Shown piece after piece: positions 1 to 7,591 of a stretch of DNA of 33,717 nucleotides. Each line of letters begins with the position of its first letter. The stretch's first letter is position 1. The stretch lies in NCBI GenBank assembly GCA_015069015.1, contig SVJK01000019.1:1-33717 (forward strand). The letters run 5' to 3'. The notes beneath the pieces were generated by a model. That model had not been told where the DNA came from, ran no database searches, and worked only from the letters and a program-made list of their open reading frames with translations. This DNA is from Oscillospiraceae bacterium. GTDB taxonomy: Bacteria > Bacillota > Clostridia > UMGS1810. Made by a program: the position numbers and the translations under genes.

Positions 1-6
1 ACTCAT
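1..6 (-). CDS. Start of a minus-strand gene running off the left edge (2 codons)
   Basis: Read on the minus strand, positions 6-4 are ATG followed by AGT at the window edge. A strong Shine-Dalgarno sequence (GGAGGAAA, plus-strand 13-20) lies 9 bases upstream, so a gene beginning Met-Ser probably starts here and continues to the left. Nothing can be said about the product. It would be codirectional with the GH88 gene but is separated from it by a terminator-like hairpin at 110-147, so it may have its own promoter in 21-110. Confidence 0.45.
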
Positions 7-109
7 ATAAATTTTCCTCCTTCTTCTGATAATTTTATTATATATTTATCGTACATTTTATGCAACCAATTATTTGTTGCTAATTATGCAAACTGTCGGT
101 TGTCAATCT

Positions 110-147
110 GCAAAATAAAAGCAGACGGGTATTCTTAACCGTCTGCT
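110..147 (-). terminator. Rho-independent terminator downstream of the GH88 gene
   Basis: A perfect 9-bp stem (120-128 pairing with 139-147, GC-rich core GCAGACGG/CCGTCTGC) encloses a 10-nt loop. On the minus strand it is followed immediately by TTTTATTTTG. This orientation fits termination of the GH88 transcript, whose stop codon is about 60 bases away. Confidence 0.75.
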
Positions 148-150
148 AAA

Positions 151-196
151 ATCTGTCCTTACAAACACTCGGCTTATGAAGTGTTTTTTTACAGAT
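151..196. other. Interrupted stem-loop next to the GH88 stop codon
   Basis: ATCTGT (151-156) pairs with ACAGAT (191-196) and AAACACT (163-169) pairs with AGTGTTT (180-186). Together they form a two-part stem with an internal loop of 6 versus 4 nt. It sits between the GH88 stop and the GC-rich terminator and may assist termination or protect the 3' end. On the plus strand it carries a TTTTTTT run at 184-190. Confidence 0.45.
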
Positions 197-206
197 CAGA
201 GAATTA

Positions 207-1352
207 TTACCACATAAAAAAGTCCAACCCTCTTAATTTACATATTGCTTCAATATAATAATAATCAGCATAAATAATCGGGAACTCAACCACTTTTTTT
301 GTGGTTTCAGGTGATGGATAACGCTCTGAACCAAGGTCCACAAGATGGTCAATATTTTCATCATAATTTGCGCATTTTTCATCAATGGCTCTAAGCATTT
401 TGATTGATGCATCACGGTAATTTTCCGCTTCTGCTTCCGACACAAATTTTGCAAGTTCCAAAAGCGCACTTGCAACACAGGCACCGGCAGTTGAATCATA
501 ATAGAGAGGCTCAACGGGTGATCTGAAATCAATGGGTGGGAGATAGTCTGTACGGATAACATTTGCAATAAAGAAGTTTGCACATTTTATCGCTGCATCA
601 AGATATCTTTTTTCCTTTGTGTGCACATATGAAATAACACTTCCGTAAATTGCCCAGGCAAGACCTCTTGTCCAGCAGGAAGTTTCAGAATATCCCTGAC
701 CTGCCTGAATTTCAATAATTTCTCCCGTGTCATCATCATGTCTCACAATGTGGTTAACAGAGCCATCAGGTCTTATATGATCTTTTATAGCCATATCAGC
801 GTGAGCCATTGCAATTTTTTTGTATCTGTCGTCACCGATTTCTTCTGATGCCCAGTAAAGAAGCGGAAGATTCATCATGCAGTCGATAATGGAAATGCCT
901 TCTGTATTTTCAAAGTTCCACGCTCTTATGTATCCTGCATCAATGTTATATCTTGAAGCAAGTGCTGCGGCAACGGTCATATTTGTGTTGAAAGCCTTTT
1001 TGTCGCCTGTAATGCGATAGTTTGCACCGGATGTCAGGTGCCACATAAATCCGGCATCGTGATCAATTCTTAAAAAGTTTTTTAAAACCTCGTCAAGTTT
1101 TTCTTCCGAACGAATGGCAGTTGACATATACACATCGTTTTTGGTCGAAAGGTACATAAGCCACATCATACCTCCCCAGAAACCGTTTGTCCACCAGCCC
1201 GGATCATCTTTTGACCTGTCATCGTGAACGCCGTCTGATGTGGTGTATGGGAGTTTATCAAAACTTCTCACAGCCACCTTTTCCATCTTTTTTTCAATTT
1301 TCACCCATACGGAATTTATCCATTCTTCATTTTTGGTAATTAGATTATTCAT
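207..1352 (-). CDS. Unsaturated glucuronyl hydrolase, GH88 family
   Basis: This 381-aa protein is a probable cytosolic unsaturated uronyl hydrolase. GH88 enzymes hydrate the 4,5-double bond of the uronic acid that polysaccharide lyases leave at the non-reducing end, releasing 5-dehydro-4-deoxy-D-glucuronate. Length and order of motifs fit an (alpha/alpha)6-barrel GH88 enzyme. The DHDAGFM motif at 97-103 supplies the expected first catalytic Asp (D99), SIIDCMMNLPLL around 154-165 the second (D157), and CWTRGLAWAIYG near 226-237 is also characteristic. There is no signal peptide. The ATG is preceded by GAGGTG (1361-1366) with 8-nt spacing. It is divergent from a heparinase II/III-like lyase and shares a control region with it, which supports a lyase-then-hydrolase pathway. 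GH105 is the main alternative, but the DHDxGF motif favours GH88. Confidence 0.9.
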   Translation of the reverse strand: MNNLITKNEEWINSVWVKIEKKMEKVAVRSFDKLPYTTSDGVHDDRSKDDPGWWTNGFWGGMMWLMYLSTKNDVYMSTAIRSEEKLDEVLKNFLRIDHDAGFMWHLTSGANYRITGDKKAFNTNMTVAAALASRYNIDAGYIRAWNFENTEGISIIDCMMNLPLLYWASEEIGDDRYKKIAMAHADMAIKDHIRPDGSVNHIVRHDDDTGEIIEIQAGQGYSETSCWTRGLAWAIYGSVISYVHTKEKRYLDAAIKCANFFIANVIRTDYLPPIDFRSPVEPLYYDSTAGACVASALLELAKFVSEAEAENYRDASIKMLRAIDEKCANYDENIDHLVDLGSERYPSPETTKKVVEFPIIYADYYYIEAICKLRGLDFFMW

Positions 1353-1385
1353 AATAGGAACACCTCGAACAAAAATCTTAATTTT

Positions 1386-1414
1386 AATATATCAAAATTT
1401 GTTATCCCAGTCAA
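1386..1414 (-). promoter_or_regulatory. Sigma-A promoter of the GH88 gene
   Basis: Read on the minus strand, TTGACT (1414-1409) and TATATT (1391-1386) are separated by exactly 17 bp. Transcription would start about 25 bases before the GH88 Shine-Dalgarno sequence. It is back-to-back with the promoter at 1454-1482. Confidence 0.75.
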
Positions 1415-1417
1415 GAC

Positions 1418-1446
1418 AAAGTCGGAAAATGGCGCAAAAGTCGGAA
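1418..1446. promoter_or_regulatory. Direct-repeat operator shared by two divergent promoters
   Basis: The decamer AAAGTCGGAA occurs twice in the same orientation, at 1418-1427 and 1437-1446 (19-bp period, close to two helical turns). The pair fills the 39-bp gap between the two divergent -35 boxes, ending 4 bp from one and 7 bp from the other. Tandem half-sites two turns apart next to -35 boxes are typical of AraC-family activators, two of which are encoded in this window. The assignment to either one is inference. Confidence 0.6.
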
Positions 1447-1453
1447 TTTTATA

Positions 1454-1482
1454 TTGACATAAAAAGGTGGGTTTGATATATT
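1454..1482 (+). promoter_or_regulatory. Sigma-A promoter of the 556-aa lyase gene
   Basis: A consensus TTGACA (1454-1459) is followed after 17 bp by TATATT (1477-1482). The Shine-Dalgarno sequence GAGGTGA (1490-1496) lies just downstream, so the 5' leader is very short. Confidence 0.8.
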
Positions 1483-1503
1483 AATCTTTGAGGTGATACC
1501 GCA

Positions 1504-3174
1504 ATGACAGTATTTGATAATATGCAAAAAAAGACAGAAGAAATCAAAACAAACCCCTTTTATGAACCGTACATTCAAAATATAAAAAACACATATGACG
1601 AACTTATTAAAGAGGGACCTGTCACTCTTACATACAAGGATTTTATGATTTTTTTCGAGACAGGCTCAAGAAAAGAATATGAAACCAAATATTTCAAAAA
1701 AAGAGAATTTCTTGGGTGCTCACTGGCACTGTATATTTTGTATGGAGATGATGAATATCTTAAATCTATTTCAGAGGCTGTCTGGTCAATTTGTTCGGAT
1801 ATATCATGGGTATTGCCTGCTCATTTGGGTGGCTATCCTGTTTGTGAATATGACACTCACATAGACCTTTTTGCGTCAGAAACTGCCCTTTACCTTGCAG
1901 AAACAAAATACCTTCTGGGAGATAAACTTCCTGAAAGAATAAGAGAACTTATTGCGCATTATCTTGACATAAGAATCTTCAAACCCTTTGAAGAAAGAAC
2001 CTACTGGTGGGAAAGTCTTGTTTCAAACTGGGCGGCAGTTTGCGGCGGTAGTGTGGGCATGGCATATATGTATGCTAATCCCGAAGGCTTTGAAAAGGTG
2101 TATGGAAGAATTGAAAAAGTAATAGATAACTTTGTTTCAGGATACGGTGATGACGGATGCTGTCAGGAAGGTGTAAACTACTGGAACTACGGTTTTGAAT
2201 TTTTCATTTTCTATGCCGATCTTTTGAAAAGATTCACGGAAGGTAAAAAAGACATCACAAAACCTGAAAAGATAAACCGTATGGCACAGTGTCTTCAGAA
2301 GATGATAATGAGAAAAGACATAACAGTTAGTTTTTCTGACGGCGCAAGAAGAGGAGAGTTTACAAATGTAGGTCTCTATTCCTACCTTAAATCAAACTTT
2401 AAAGGTGTGGAAGTTCCGTCTGCCATTGGCAACAAAGGAAGAAGAACAGTTGAGTCAAAACCTTCTTTAATTCTTCGCACACTTTTCTGGTCAAACCCCG
2501 AAGATTACGCAGATAATAGCTGTGAATTCAAGACAGGAATGGAATATTTTCCTGATGCGAAGTGGTACATAAACAAAAAAGGAAAGTATTCTTTTGCCGC
2601 AAAGTGCGGACACAACGCGGAAGAACACAATCACAACGATGTGGGAAGTTTTATCATTGCAACAGATGACGATCAGATTCTCTGCGATATCGGTGCTATG
2701 GAATACACCAAAGATAATTTTGACAATGAGAAAAGATATACCATATTTCACAATTCCTCTTTCGGTCATTCCGTTCCCATAATAGACGGAAGTGACCAAA
2801 AGTTTGGAAAAGAGTATCACGGAGAGGTTTCAGAGGTTACCGAGAAGGTTTTCTCTATGGAGATTCAGGATGCATATGATACAGACCTTGAAAAACTTGT
2901 AAGAACTTTTAACATCAAAGAAGACAGAGTGATTCTTAAAGATATTTTTGTATCAGAAAAAAATCACAAAGTAAAAGAAAGATTTATAACCGAAATCGAG
3001 CCTGTGACTTCACCGGGTGCTGTAAGACTTGGAAATCTTGTAATTATGACAGACGAAACTGCAAGGATTTCATCGGTTGAGATTCCCAATCATCAGAAAG
3101 TGATTGAAAAATTCTATGCAATAGACTTTGATGTTGATAAAGAAGATTTTGAAATTGAATTTATTATAGAATAA
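1504..3174 (+). CDS. Cytosolic heparinase II/III-like polysaccharide or oligosaccharide lyase
   Basis: This 556-aa protein has the two-part layout of heparinase II/III-type lyases: a helical toroid (about 1-330) and a C-terminal beta-sandwich (about 345-556). Visible landmarks are WWESLVSNWAAVC near 168-180, GDDGCCQEGVNYWNYGFEFF near 215-234 (candidate catalytic Tyr in the NYWNYG stretch), and the hallmark HNHNDVGSF near 375-383 with H375, H377 and N378. There is no signal peptide, so it probably acts on imported oligosaccharides, producing unsaturated uronyl ends for the divergently encoded GH88 enzyme. The start is supported by GAGGTGA seven bases upstream. Alginate-, heparin- and chondroitin-type lyases share this fold, and the family or substrate cannot be fixed from sequence reading alone. 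Confidence 0.8.
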   Translation: MTVFDNMQKKTEEIKTNPFYEPYIQNIKNTYDELIKEGPVTLTYKDFMIFFETGSRKEYETKYFKKREFLGCSLALYILYGDDEYLKSISEAVWSICSDISWVLPAHLGGYPVCEYDTHIDLFASETALYLAETKYLLGDKLPERIRELIAHYLDIRIFKPFEERTYWWESLVSNWAAVCGGSVGMAYMYANPEGFEKVYGRIEKVIDNFVSGYGDDGCCQEGVNYWNYGFEFFIFYADLLKRFTEGKKDITKPEKINRMAQCLQKMIMRKDITVSFSDGARRGEFTNVGLYSYLKSNFKGVEVPSAIGNKGRRTVESKPSLILRTLFWSNPEDYADNSCEFKTGMEYFPDAKWYINKKGKYSFAAKCGHNAEEHNHNDVGSFIIATDDDQILCDIGAMEYTKDNFDNEKRYTIFHNSSFGHSVPIIDGSDQKFGKEYHGEVSEVTEKVFSMEIQDAYDTDLEKLVRTFNIKEDRVILKDIFVSEKNHKVKERFITEIEPVTSPGAVRLGNLVIMTDETARISSVEIPNHQKVIEKFYAIDFDVDKEDFEIEFIIE

Positions 3175-3192
3175 AAAGCAGGCTGAGCCTGC
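3165..3192 (-). terminator. Rho-independent terminator for the AraC regulator (inside repeat copy 1)
   Basis: GCAGGCTGAGCCTGC (3178-3192) is a 7-bp perfect stem with a one-base centre as drawn. On the minus strand it is followed by TTTTTATTC. The orientation suits termination of transcripts from the minus-strand regulator that ends at 3361. Confidence 0.65.
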
Positions 3193-3269
3193 ACCCATAT
3201 CGCGGGCGTAATTTGATATACATTTTATCTCGCGAACTAAATTCATGGGTGATTTCATATACAGCAAAA
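3170..3269 (+). repeat. Dispersed intergenic repeat, copy 1 (inverted relative to copy 2 at 33326-33424)
   Basis: The core, 3178-3244 (67 bp), matches the reverse complement of 33349-33415 at 63 of 67 positions by eye. Weaker similarity extends on both sides: GAATAAAAA including the upstream gene's last codon and stop, and ATTTC..TATACAG.AAAA at 3252-3269. Parts in order are a GCAGGCT/AGCCTGC hairpin, a CGCG...CGCGA inverted-repeat core, and two loosely repeated GTRATTTNNTATACA units. It occupies the gap between two convergent genes. It codes for nothing recognisable. Confidence 0.8.
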
Positions 3270-3317
3270 CAGAGATGTGAGAATTTGAGAAAAATTTTCA
3301 CATCTCTGTTTTACTGT
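3261..3317. terminator. Long hairpin between convergent genes, probable bidirectional terminator
   Basis: Positions 3266-3286 pair with 3292-3312 over 21 bp (one G-U pair) around a 5-nt loop, and ACAG (3261-3264) pairs with CTGT (3314-3317) beyond a single mismatch. The arms end in AAAA and TTTT, so the structure could terminate in both directions between the lyase stop (3174) and the regulator stop (3361). Confidence 0.65.
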
Positions 3318-3360
3318 GTGGGAATTATGCCGAAAACCTTCGCTCATGTTCAGCCTGTCT

Positions 3361-4182
3361 TTATTGAAGACTCTTTTTGTATTTTAAAGGAGTTGTCTTG
3401 TATATCTTTTTAAAGTTCTGAATGAAATTTGAATAGTCGTCAAATCCACTCTGAAAACAAGCCTCGGTCACGCTTGCATTGTTTCTGAGCATCCTGCAGG
3501 CATTGGAGAATTTTTTATCATAAAGATAACCTCTCGGTGTCATGGAAAGATATTTTTTAAACATTCTTTCAAGGGTTGAAAGACTTATGTGAAACATGCT
3601 CACAAGTTCATTCACACTTGAAATTGATGCAAAATTAGTGTTGACATATGTAATCACTTCATTGAGTTCTTTTGGAATGTGTTTGTTGTCATTTGGTTTG
3701 GTGTAACTGAGAAGTCCCTGTTCCACATATGAAAGTATGTCAAAAAATGAACTGAGATACATGATAGAACTTTCATGTTCCGAATTTATAATTTTATCAC
3801 AGGAGGTCATAATCTTTTTCGTTATGCTTTTCGGCAGGCGGATAAGATTGTTTTCGCCTCTTTTTTTTGATGTTATAAAGTGAAAAAGATCGGGATTTTC
3901 ATAGGGTGAAAACATAAGCCAGTAGTGATTATGAACGGTTTCGTCATTGTATATGCAGTGATGATATTCATAGGGTTTTGTAATAATAATGTCTCCGGGT
4001 TCAATGGCATAAATGGAGTTTTCAACCATAAAAGAAACATTTCCGGAGATGTTTATGTAAATTTCGCAGGTGTCATGTATATGTGGGGCGGTATGTCGCA
4101 TTGGTGATGATTTCTTCAACGAAATTTTGTTTGCATTAATATGAAAAGAGTTAATTTTTTCAATAGTCAGATCGTTTGTCAA
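3361..4182 (-). CDS. AraC-family transcriptional regulator with cupin sensor domain
   Basis: This 273-aa one-component regulator has an N-terminal cupin-like sugar-sensing domain (HIHDTCEIYINISG near 34-47, GDIIITKPYEYHHC near 63-76) and a C-terminal AraC double helix-turn-helix (about 175-273; ISSVNELVSMFHISLSTLERMFKKYL, then FDDYSNFIQNFKKIYKTTPLKYK). The start codon is TTG at 4182, supported by GAGGTG (4191-4196) eight bases upstream; the first in-frame ATG is only at codon 28, inside the sensor domain. It is divergent from the FGGY-kinase operon and likely activates it and perhaps the 1386-1482 promoters. It is clearly paralogous to the regulator at 10132-10968, with near-identical cupin motifs in both. 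Confidence 0.92.
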   Translation of the reverse strand: MTNDLTIEKINSFHINANKISLKKSSPMRHTAPHIHDTCEIYINISGNVSFMVENSIYAIEPGDIIITKPYEYHHCIYNDETVHNHYWLMFSPYENPDLFHFITSKKRGENNLIRLPKSITKKIMTSCDKIINSEHESSIMYLSSFFDILSYVEQGLLSYTKPNDNKHIPKELNEVITYVNTNFASISSVNELVSMFHISLSTLERMFKKYLSMTPRGYLYDKKFSNACRMLRNNASVTEACFQSGFDDYSNFIQNFKKIYKTTPLKYKKSLQ

Positions 4183-4214
4183 TTTTTATACACCTCGCTT
4201 TTTGTGGTGTGACG

Positions 4215-4244
4215 ATTATATCATGTTTTTTGAAGAAAAGTCAA
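4215..4244 (-). promoter_or_regulatory. Sigma-A promoter of the AraC regulator
   Basis: On the minus strand TTGACT (4244-4239) and TATAAT (4220-4215) are spaced by 18 bp, about 20 bases upstream of the GAGGTG ribosome-binding site. Confidence 0.7.
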
Positions 4245-4253
4245 TAGAAAAGT
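4234..4253. promoter_or_regulatory. Tandem AGAAAAGT repeats overlapping the regulator's -35 box
   Basis: AGAAAAGT occurs at 4234-4241 and again at 4246-4253 (12-bp period), covering the minus-strand -35 box and lying upstream of the kinase operon. The AAAAGTC string at 4236-4242 also occurs in the 1418-1446 operator. This could be an AraC-type binding site for autoregulation and operon control. Confidence 0.35.
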
Positions 4254-4283
4254 TGTGATTTTCTGATACAATAAATGTATACT
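4253..4283 (+). promoter_or_regulatory. Weak candidate promoter of the kinase-transketolase operon
   Basis: TTGTGA (4253-4258) and TATACT (4278-4283) are spaced by 19 bp; an alternative -10, TACAAT, lies at 4267-4272. Neither is a good sigma-A promoter, as expected for one that needs an activator. The leader to the ATG at 4306 would be about 16 bases. Confidence 0.35.
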
Positions 4284-4305
4284 GGATATATGGATGGTGA
4301 ATCAG

Positions 4306-5775
4306 ATGTTCTTTATGGGAATTGACATAGGAAGTTCAGGCTGCAAGGTGTCAGTTGTAGATGAAAAAGGGAACATAATCAAAAACTCTTCAAAAAATTA
4401 TTCTTTCACATATGAAGGAAACACAATAGAACTTAGTCCTGAAATGGTGTATGAAAGCACGGTTGAGGCAATAAGAGCGATAACAGATGAAAATCCATCT
4501 CTTCATATAGACGCCATAAGTGCCGCATCATTTGGTGAAATGGTGGTTCTTCTTGATGAAAACGACAAGGTTTTAACAAATTCCATTTCCTATTCAGACC
4601 TCAGAGGGCAGTCTCAGATAAGAGAATTTTCAAAAGAGTTTGGCGAAGATAACATATATTCCGTCACAGGCACAACGCCCGATGCAATGTATTCTCTTGC
4701 AAAACTTTTGTGGTTTAAGGAAAACCGGAGAGACATTTTTTCAAAGACAAAGAAGATATGCCTTTTTGCAGATTTCATCCTTCAAAAATTCGGTGCAGAT
4801 TATCATATGGACTATTCTTTGGCATCCAGAACTCAGATGTTTGATATTACACACAGATGCTGGTCAGATGAGATAGTTTCTCGCTTGGGCATAGACAAAA
4901 GCATTCTTCCGCCCCTTGTCCCATCAGGCACTCCTGTGGGAACAATCAGCAAAAAAGCATCGGCAGACCTTGGAATTGAAGAGGGAACTCTCATTCTTGC
5001 AGGCGGTCATGATCAGTGCTTTGCATCTTTGGGTGCAGGAATAATTCACGAGGGAATGGCTCTTGACGGTATGGGTTCAAATGAGTGCGTAGTGCCGGTT
5101 TTTTCAACACCTATGATAAACGAAACAATGAAAGAATCTTCCTTTGCCTGTGTTCCATATCTTCTTGAAGGAAAATATGTAACCTATGCTTTTAACAGAA
5201 CTTCAGGCTCGGTCATTGACTGGTACAAAAAATTAAGACAAAACATCAGTTACGATGAACTTTTTGAAAATATTGAAAATTCCCCATCAAGGGTGCTTTT
5301 CCTTCCTCACTTTGCAGGTGCTGCAACGCCCTATATGGATGATGATGCAACGGGAGCGATTGCAGGACTTGACCTTTCTGTTACGCCAGATGAAGTCACA
5401 AAGGGAATAATTGACGGATTGAATTATGAAATAAAAATAAATCTTGATGCCCTGAAAAAAGCCGGGCACAGAGTTTCAAAACTTTATGTTTCGGGCGGTC
5501 TTTCAAAAAATGATAAGGTTTTGCAGACCAAAGCCGACATTCTCGGCATGGATGTGTGCAGACTTGAAACTTCCCAGGCAGGAACTGTTGCAGTTGCAAT
5601 TTTAGGAAGTGTGGCAAAGGGGATATATTCCGATATCGAAAGGGCTGTTGAAAAAATTGTCCGTATAGATAAGATATTTACCCCTGACATGGAAAATCAC
5701 AAAAAATATGCCCTGCGGTATGAAAAATATAAAAAGATGTATGAAAACATAAAGAATATAACAAAGAGGAATTAA
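4306..5775 (+). CDS. FGGY-family carbohydrate kinase (xylulokinase-like)
   Basis: ATP-dependent sugar kinase of the FGGY family, about 489 aa, the usual length. An in-frame ATG exists at 4294, but the sequence GGATGGTGA just upstream of 4306 serves better as ribosome-binding site, so I place the start at 4306. The phosphate-binding motif GIDIGSSGCKVSVVDEKG begins the protein. SLASRTQMFDITHRCW and the catalytic-Asp motif LAGGHDQCFASLGAG (Asp near residue 236) follow in family order, and the adenosine-site motif YVSGGLSKND lies near residue 395. Members act on xylulose, ribulose, fuculose, gluconate, glycerol and others, and the substrate cannot be read directly. It is the first gene of a tight operon with transketolase, isomerase and dehydrogenase, implying phosphorylation of a ketose made by the isomerase. 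Confidence 0.88.
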   Translation: MFFMGIDIGSSGCKVSVVDEKGNIIKNSSKNYSFTYEGNTIELSPEMVYESTVEAIRAITDENPSLHIDAISAASFGEMVVLLDENDKVLTNSISYSDLRGQSQIREFSKEFGEDNIYSVTGTTPDAMYSLAKLLWFKENRRDIFSKTKKICLFADFILQKFGADYHMDYSLASRTQMFDITHRCWSDEIVSRLGIDKSILPPLVPSGTPVGTISKKASADLGIEEGTLILAGGHDQCFASLGAGIIHEGMALDGMGSNECVVPVFSTPMINETMKESSFACVPYLLEGKYVTYAFNRTSGSVIDWYKKLRQNISYDELFENIENSPSRVLFLPHFAGAATPYMDDDATGAIAGLDLSVTPDEVTKGIIDGLNYEIKINLDALKKAGHRVSKLYVSGGLSKNDKVLQTKADILGMDVCRLETSQAGTVAVAILGSVAKGIYSDIERAVEKIVRIDKIFTPDMENHKKYALRYEKYKKMYENIKNITKRN

Positions 5776-5806
5776 ACTATGAAAAACTCATCAGGGGGTA
5801 ACGGAA

Positions 5807-7591
5807 ATGTTGGATATAGTAGCAAAAAAATGCCGCTATGATATTGTACGCATGATTTCCGGAGCAGGTTCCGGGCACATTGGCGGTGCTCTTTCTTCTA
5901 TTGATATTTACATATCTATTCTCGATGTTATGGATGAAAATGACCGCCTTGTCGTAAGCCACGGACATTCGGCAGCAGCGGTATATGCCGCGTTGGGTAA
6001 TATGGGATATTTTGATGTGGAAGATGCAGTAAAAACCTTTCGCCGTCAGGCTCCCTACGAAGGTCATCCTTCAATCGCAGTAAACGGAGTGGAATGGTGC
6101 AGCGGAAGCCTTGGACAGGGATTGTCTGTAGGCTGTGGTTTTGCCCTTGCAAAAAAACTTCAAAAAGAGCCCGGCAGGGTGTTTGTGGTAATGGGTGACG
6201 GGGAACAGCAAAAAGGCCAACTTCAGGAGGCAAGAGAGTTTGCATCAAATTATAATTTGGATAATCTCATTGCTGTGATAGATGTTAACGGACTGCAGGC
6301 GTGCGGTGAAACCGACAAGACAACCGGACAGAGCCTGCGGGACAAATATACAATGTCAGGCTGGGAAGTTGTCACTGCAGATGGTCACAACTTTGAGGAT
6401 ATGAAACGTGTGCTAAAATGCGCGAGCGGTCCACTTTGCATACTTGCCCGTACAGTTATGGGTAAGGGAATTGAAGAGATCGAAAACGACTACAGATATC
6501 ATGGAACGGTAATCAGCGAGGAGTTAAAAAATTGTGCTCTTAAAAGGCTGAGGCTCACAACCGAGGAGCAAAAGGCTATAGATGGCATAAAGCCGAGAAC
6601 ACAAAGAGTTTATGAAAGTCCTGCAATCTCTTACACATCGGGCAGAACCTATGATAGTGTTTCCGATATTCGCAGTGCTATGGGAAATGCATTGGCAGAT
6701 ATTGCAAAAGAAAATCCGGAAGTTGGAATTGTGGCTTTTGATTGCGATCTTGAGGGATCGGTAAAACTCACAGATTTTAAAAAACTTCGTCCCGATGCCT
6801 TTGTCGAGTGCGGCATTGCAGAGCATAATGCGGCAACTGCCGCGGCGGCGGTTGCAAAGTCGGGTATGATAGCAATCCATGCTGACTTTTCAATGTTTAA
6901 TATTGCCGAAACCTATAGTCAAAACAGGATGGCGGATATAAATAAATCACCCATAAAGTTGTTTTGTACTCATGCAGGTCTTGATGTGGGTGAGGACGGT
7001 AAAACACATCAGTGTATTGATTATCTGAGCCTTTTATCAAATTTGTATGGGTTTAAAGTGATAGTGCCTGCTGATGCCAATCAGGCGGATGCGGCGGTGA
7101 GATACGCTCTGTCTGTTCCCGAATCTGTTGCAATAATCGGCGGAAGGTCAAAGATGCCTGTCTTAAAAGACGAAAATGGTAATCCCCTTTCTTTTGAATA
7201 TGGAAAAGCCCAGTGGCTGAAAAAAGGGGAAGAAGGCATCATAATAACCTATGGAAATATGACACACAGAGCTCTTTTAGCATCAGATGAACTTGAAAAA
7301 GAAGGAATAAGCATCGGAGTTCTAAATCTTCCCACACCTCTTTGTCCTGATGAAGAAATGGTCTTGGAGGCAGCAAAAACAGGTCTTGTGATTACATATG
7401 AAGACCATAATGTCAAAACAGGAATTGGCGGAGACATTGCAAAAATAATATTAAAAAATAAATCTGATTGCAGACTTGTAAATCTCGGTGTAACAGGTTA
7501 TGGCTCGTCTGCCTCACCTGACAGATTATATGAAATGCAAAAAATTGACACAAAAAGTTTGATAAAAGAGATAAAGGAGAGTTTAGTATGA
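5807..7591 (+). CDS. Transketolase (single-chain, both halves)
   Basis: This 594-aa thiamine-diphosphate enzyme transfers two-carbon ketol units between ketose and aldose phosphates. The N-terminal half shows GSGHIGGALS (21-30), SHGHSAAAVYA (51-61), SLGQGLSVG (101-109) and the ThDP motif GDGE (130-133) to N161. The C-terminal half shows the catalytic-Glu motif ECGIAEHN (334-341, E339), the pyrimidine domain and a transketolase C-terminal domain. It is shorter than typical transketolases of about 660 aa and reads like the two split bacterial/archaeal subunits fused. GGGGG lies upstream of ATG 5807. The stop overlaps the next start (ATGA), indicating translational coupling. It is more GC-rich by eye than its neighbours. 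Placement between kinase and isomerase suggests a dedicated role on an unusual ketose phosphate rather than housekeeping. Confidence 0.9.
   Translation: MLDIVAKKCRYDIVRMISGAGSGHIGGALSSIDIYISILDVMDENDRLVVSHGHSAAAVYAALGNMGYFDVEDAVKTFRRQAPYEGHPSIAVNGVEWCSGSLGQGLSVGCGFALAKKLQKEPGRVFVVMGDGEQQKGQLQEAREFASNYNLDNLIAVIDVNGLQACGETDKTTGQSLRDKYTMSGWEVVTADGHNFEDMKRVLKCASGPLCILARTVMGKGIEEIENDYRYHGTVISEELKNCALKRLRLTTEEQKAIDGIKPRTQRVYESPAISYTSGRTYDSVSDIRSAMGNALADIAKENPEVGIVAFDCDLEGSVKLTDFKKLRPDAFVECGIAEHNAATAAAAVAKSGMIAIHADFSMFNIAETYSQNRMADINKSPIKLFCTHAGLDVGEDGKTHQCIDYLSLLSNLYGFKVIVPADANQADAAVRYALSVPESVAIIGGRSKMPVLKDENGNPLSFEYGKAQWLKKGEEGIIITYGNMTHRALLASDELEKEGISIGVLNLPTPLCPDEEMVLEAAKTGLVITYEDHNVKTGIGGDIAKIILKNKSDCRLVNLGVTGYGSSASPDRLYEMQKIDTKSLIKEIKESLV

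Noticed and set aside
4294-4305. Start of the FGGY kinase at ATG 4294
   Set aside because: There is no ribosome-binding site before it; the GGATGGTGA that includes this ATG is the better site for ATG 4306, and FGGY kinases usually begin within a few residues of the DIG motif.
5777-6248. Minus-strand open frames opposite the transketolase gene
   Set aside because: They are antisense shadows of a well-supported coding gene, without ribosome-binding sites or recognisable protein features.
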